NCBI GenBank assembly: GCA_027070475.1
Contig: JALXDT010000019.1
Coordinates: 1 to 8,811 of the forward strand
Reading direction: 5' to 3'
DNA from: Candidatus Aminicenantota bacterium
GTDB taxonomy: Bacteria; Acidobacteriota; Aminicenantia; JAMOAD01
Length of the DNA stretch: 8,811 bases
The first letter of the stretch is position 1. Each line of letters opens with the position of its first letter. The notes under the pieces were generated by a model. The model was not told where the DNA came from, ran no database searches, and saw nothing but the letters and a program-made list of their open reading frames with translations. The translations under genes were made by a program, and so were the position numbers. Positions 6,277 to 8,811 of the stretch are shown here, piece by piece.

Positions 6277-7431
6277 ATGAGAGAGAGTTTAACAAAGGAT
6301 GAACTTTTGAATTTGATTGTAAAGGTTTTTCCGAATTTTGATAAAGGGGATAAACTTGCATTTTTGGTTGATATCCCGCGAAAAGCAGAAGATGATAGCA
6401 AAAAGTGGAAAGAGAGAAGGGAAATTGCAAAAAACTGGACTGATATTTTAAAAGAAGGCAAAGATGTGATTGGTCTCGGAGATGTGAGCCTTTTTGGTTA
6501 TGAAGCTGTTTCTGCAAACAATGCAAATCTTCCAGATTATGCTTTTAAGATTGATAAGGATAAAATTCCGGATCTTGCCTCAGAATTAAGCAATTTCGAA
6601 AAGGTAAGTTTTAAAGATATATTTTCAGATTATAAAATTTTTATTGCCATGACTCAGCTATCAGCAACAGCTCCTTTGAAAAACGGTGCAAAAGTCCATG
6701 GTTTTAGAGCTGCTACAATGCCAGGCTTTTCTTCGGAGATGATCCCGGCTTTGAAAATTGATTATGAGATGGTAGCAAAAAAAGTCAGGTGTGTTAAAGA
6801 AAAATTGGATGATGCAGAATCCGCTGAAGTTATATTTTCCGTTAAAGGAGAAGAGTACAGAATTTTATTTGATTTAAGATACAGAAAGGCTCACGAAAGC
6901 TCCGGAAGATTTCCTCAAAAGGGAACTGCCGGAAACCTTCCAAGCGGAGAAGCATACATAGTACCCTATGAGGGAGAATATGGTGAGAGTAGAACAGAAG
7001 GTATAATTCCCGTCCAAATTGGGAAAGATATAGTTTTTTATAAAGTAAAAAACAACAGAGCTATGGAAGTTTTTGGAGAGGGAGAAAATGTAGAAATAGA
7101 GAGAGAGCATTTAAAAAAAGAGCCAGCCTATGGGAATATTGCAGAGCTTGGATTTGGAGTTTTATATGAGTTTGGTTTAACACCCATAGGAGAAATTTTG
7201 CTTGATGAAAAACTCGGTTTTCACATAGCTTTCGGAAGAAGTGATCACTTCGGAGGTCAGGTGGGGCCTAAAGATTTTTCATCTCCTGAAGAGGTTATTC
7301 ATCTTGATAGAATCTATATAAAGGAGATTCAACCTGATATACTGGTAAAATCCTTGACTCTGAAATTTAAAGATTCGGAAAAAATCTTAATAGAAAATAA
7401 TAAGATTAAAACAGGAGAACAACAAAAATGA
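6277..7431 (+). CDS. M29-like aminopeptidase / NicX-type metalloenzyme family protein
   Basis: A 384-residue cytoplasmic protein with no signal peptide. Its C-terminal half shows the metal-site pattern of the M29 aminopeptidase fold (AmpS/AmpT, also found in 2,5-dihydroxypyridine dioxygenase NicX): GNLPSGEAYIVP (219-230) with E225, NIAELGFG with E290, DE at 310-311, FHIAFG with H316, SDHFGG with H324, and HLD with H342 and D344. Spacing agrees with T. thermophilus AmpT as I recall it (E250, E316, E340, H345, H376, D378). The N-terminal half has the usual FDKGDKLAFLVDIP start and an ISATAP-like middle part (LSATAPLKNGAKVHGF), but is divergent. Peptidase activity is therefore likely but not proven; substrate unknown. 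Start: AGGAG six bases before ATG. Its TGA overlaps the next gene's ATG as ATGA, so the two are co-translated and presumably linked in function. Confidence 0.75.
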   Translation: MRESLTKDELLNLIVKVFPNFDKGDKLAFLVDIPRKAEDDSKKWKERREIAKNWTDILKEGKDVIGLGDVSLFGYEAVSANNANLPDYAFKIDKDKIPDLASELSNFEKVSFKDIFSDYKIFIAMTQLSATAPLKNGAKVHGFRAATMPGFSSEMIPALKIDYEMVAKKVRCVKEKLDDAESAEVIFSVKGEEYRILFDLRYRKAHESSGRFPQKGTAGNLPSGEAYIVPYEGEYGESRTEGIIPVQIGKDIVFYKVKNNRAMEVFGEGENVEIEREHLKKEPAYGNIAELGFGVLYEFGLTPIGEILLDEKLGFHIAFGRSDHFGGQVGPKDFSSPEEVIHLDRIYIKEIQPDILVKSLTLKFKDSEKILIENNKIKTGEQQK

Positions 7432-8777
7432 TGAAAAAAATTCTCTTTTTAATTATTTTCACTGTTTTTTTCATAGAAAGCATTTTTGCTGACCCTCCAT
7501 GGGATTTTAATACCTATTTTTACACATTGCCCTTTTCTCACTTTAAGTCTGTTGAAGGAAGCAGATTTGATAATTACACCCTTGAATTTAATGGAATAGA
7601 TTTAACATCTCCCATTGATAATTCCCCTTTTTTAATCCCCTCTCTATATATTTTCTCTAATCTAAAAAATGATTCACTTATATCCAATAAATTTACTCTG
7701 GTCAAGAGGGAAAAGAGGGATACTTTTGGATTTTACAGAGACGGACTTTCAATGAAAAGCGGGGCGTCAAGGAATATATCAAACACTCTCTTTTTTTCAA
7801 AAGCATTTTCGGATTCATTCTCATTAAGTATTGGCATATTAAATTCAGGTAAAAGTTATTATCACTATAACAATGTCTTTCATGGACCAGGAGTTGAAAT
7901 TTTATCGGTTTTTAATAGAGGAAATTCAAAATTATCATTTTATGGAAATATTCAATTTACCAATGATTCTTCCTATCTCTTTGATGAGCTTGAAAATTCT
8001 TCAAAATTAAAATTTGAAGATGATGCATTGGCAAAATTTGCAAAAATCTTTGGTGGAATAAGTTATATATATGATTCAGATTTCTTAAGCTTTCTTTCCT
8101 CTCTTTCCTACGGAGGGAAAAGTCAAAGAGGAGATAATCAAAAAACTGCTTATTATAGTAGCAATACAAACAGCTGGACCGGGAATTTTCCCTATAATAT
8201 ATCCGATTCATATTTTAAATTTAAAAACAAAATTAGCTTAAGGTTGATAGATAATAAAAATTTTAAAATAATCCCGACTGCTCATATTATACTTTCTTCT
8301 GCAAATTCAAAAAGGGAAATTCCTGAAGAAGGAATTATGTTTGACAATAACTTAAAGATTTTTGACTATGGCTATAGCAATAATGCTACTCTGACAAAAC
8401 TATCACCCGCACTCTACTTTTTTAAAGCCTTTAACAATGATTCAGTGAAGTTTTTTGCAGATGCTGGTTTTGATTTTTTATGGTATTCAGGAGAAAACTG
8501 GGGAAAATCTATTCTTTTAGCCTCTCCTAAAATAATATCAGGTTTAAACATTAAAACTGGCGCCTTGAGAATACTCTTCGGTTTTTCTCTTTATTCATCC
8601 CCGATAAATTTGGCAAAACTTTTTTATTTAGGGAATAATTTTTATCAAAACGGCACCTCTTTAGGTATTGGAGGTAAATACCAACTTACTTCTATTTTAA
8701 ATCTTGAAGCCTCAGTAGATAAATTTGTTCGTGGACAAAGTTTTCAAGGACTAGGACAAACTTTTAGCATAGGTTAA
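7428..8777 (+). CDS. Secreted protein, probable outer-membrane beta-barrel
   Basis: A 449-residue protein of no family I recognise. The start MMKKILFLIIFTVFFIESIFA is a clear signal peptide with likely cleavage after A21, before DPPWDF. The mature part is rich in Ser, Asn, Phe and Tyr and shows many 8-12 residue alternating strands with short polar turns (for example NTLFFSKAFSDSFSLSIGIL, NSKLSFYGNIQF, KIIPTAHIILSSA, GALRILFGFSLYSS), as in an outer-membrane barrel of roughly 14-18 strands. Residues 51-75 around LEFNGIDLTSPIDNSPFLI faintly resemble the VDGxxL part of a TonB-receptor plug, but the chain is too short for a full receptor. The C-terminus is GLGQTFSIG, without the usual final Phe, which is odd for a Bam substrate. 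AGGAG lies ten bases before the ATG at 7428; the ATG overlaps the upstream stop as ATGA. A second ATG at 7431 is a minor alternative. Confidence 0.65.
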   Translation: MMKKILFLIIFTVFFIESIFADPPWDFNTYFYTLPFSHFKSVEGSRFDNYTLEFNGIDLTSPIDNSPFLIPSLYIFSNLKNDSLISNKFTLVKREKRDTFGFYRDGLSMKSGASRNISNTLFFSKAFSDSFSLSIGILNSGKSYYHYNNVFHGPGVEILSVFNRGNSKLSFYGNIQFTNDSSYLFDELENSSKLKFEDDALAKFAKIFGGISYIYDSDFLSFLSSLSYGGKSQRGDNQKTAYYSSNTNSWTGNFPYNISDSYFKFKNKISLRLIDNKNFKIIPTAHIILSSANSKREIPEEGIMFDNNLKIFDYGYSNNATLTKLSPALYFFKAFNNDSVKFFADAGFDFLWYSGENWGKSILLASPKIISGLNIKTGALRILFGFSLYSSPINLAKLFYLGNNFYQNGTSLGIGGKYQLTSILNLEASVDKFVRGQSFQGLGQTFSIG

Positions 8778-8798
8778 AGAACCATTTTTTAATTTTTT
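8772..8798 (+). terminator. Weak terminator candidate after the barrel gene
   Basis: GGTT-AAAG-AACC (8772-8783) overlaps the stop codon and is followed by two runs of six T (8785-8790 and 8793-8798). The T-rich tail is typical, but the stem has only four pairs, so termination may be weak or the match may be chance. Confidence 0.25.
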
Positions 8799-8811
8799 GA
8801 TACCTTACAAG

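Noticed and set aside
6218..6526. Minus-strand frames overlapping the M29-like gene start
   Set aside because: Antisense to a gene with a good start site and family motifs; no Shine-Dalgarno sequence and a composition typical of a shadow frame.

Overview
The window is AT-rich (about one third G+C by eye) and reads as chromosome of a Gram-negative bacterium. Two genes look like outer-membrane beta-barrels: one at the left edge ending in an aromatic C-terminal strand, one at the right edge with a clear signal peptide. The rest is housekeeping: de novo purine synthesis and tRNA modification. No phage, IS, CRISPR or RNA gene is visible. Codon style, strong GGAG ribosome binding sites and the gene types would fit an AT-rich candidate-phylum bacterium (for example the WOR-3/Cloacimonadota type), but that taxonomic guess is weak.

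Layout. At 1-249 (+) is the end of a beta-barrel protein. A 383-base gap between converging genes (250-632) holds no confident gene. It does hold an isolated minus-strand promoter plus a perfect Shine-Dalgarno sequence that leads only into very short reading frames, and opposite it a plus-strand frame that looks protein-like but carries two internal stops. From 3629 down to 633 (-) runs a compact operon purD-purE-mtaB, with a 1-base purD/purE overlap and a 23-base purE/mtaB overlap, preceded by a good promoter at 3650-3677. Upstream on the same strand, 3695-6043 encodes a 782-residue HerA/FtsK-superfamily ATPase with a long coiled-coil C-terminal half.

The 233-base divergent region 6044-6276 is densely structured. 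It holds an 18-base motif repeated at a 24-base period, a perfect 10-base inverted repeat, a second nearly perfect direct repeat and candidate promoters facing both ways. It looks like a control region for the ATPase gene, for the rightward pair, or for both.

The rightward pair (6277-8777) is an M29-like metallopeptidase/NicX-type protein followed, with an ATGA stop/start overlap, by a secreted probable outer-membrane beta-barrel. PurD and PurE catalyse two steps of IMP synthesis and MtaB modifies tRNA. The ATPase and the M29-like/barrel pair have no function that can be read from the sequence alone. I see no clear new multi-gene system. The best leads are the structured divergent control region, the coupled M29-like/barrel pair, the HerA-like ATPase without NurA, and the orphan start signals at 466-585.
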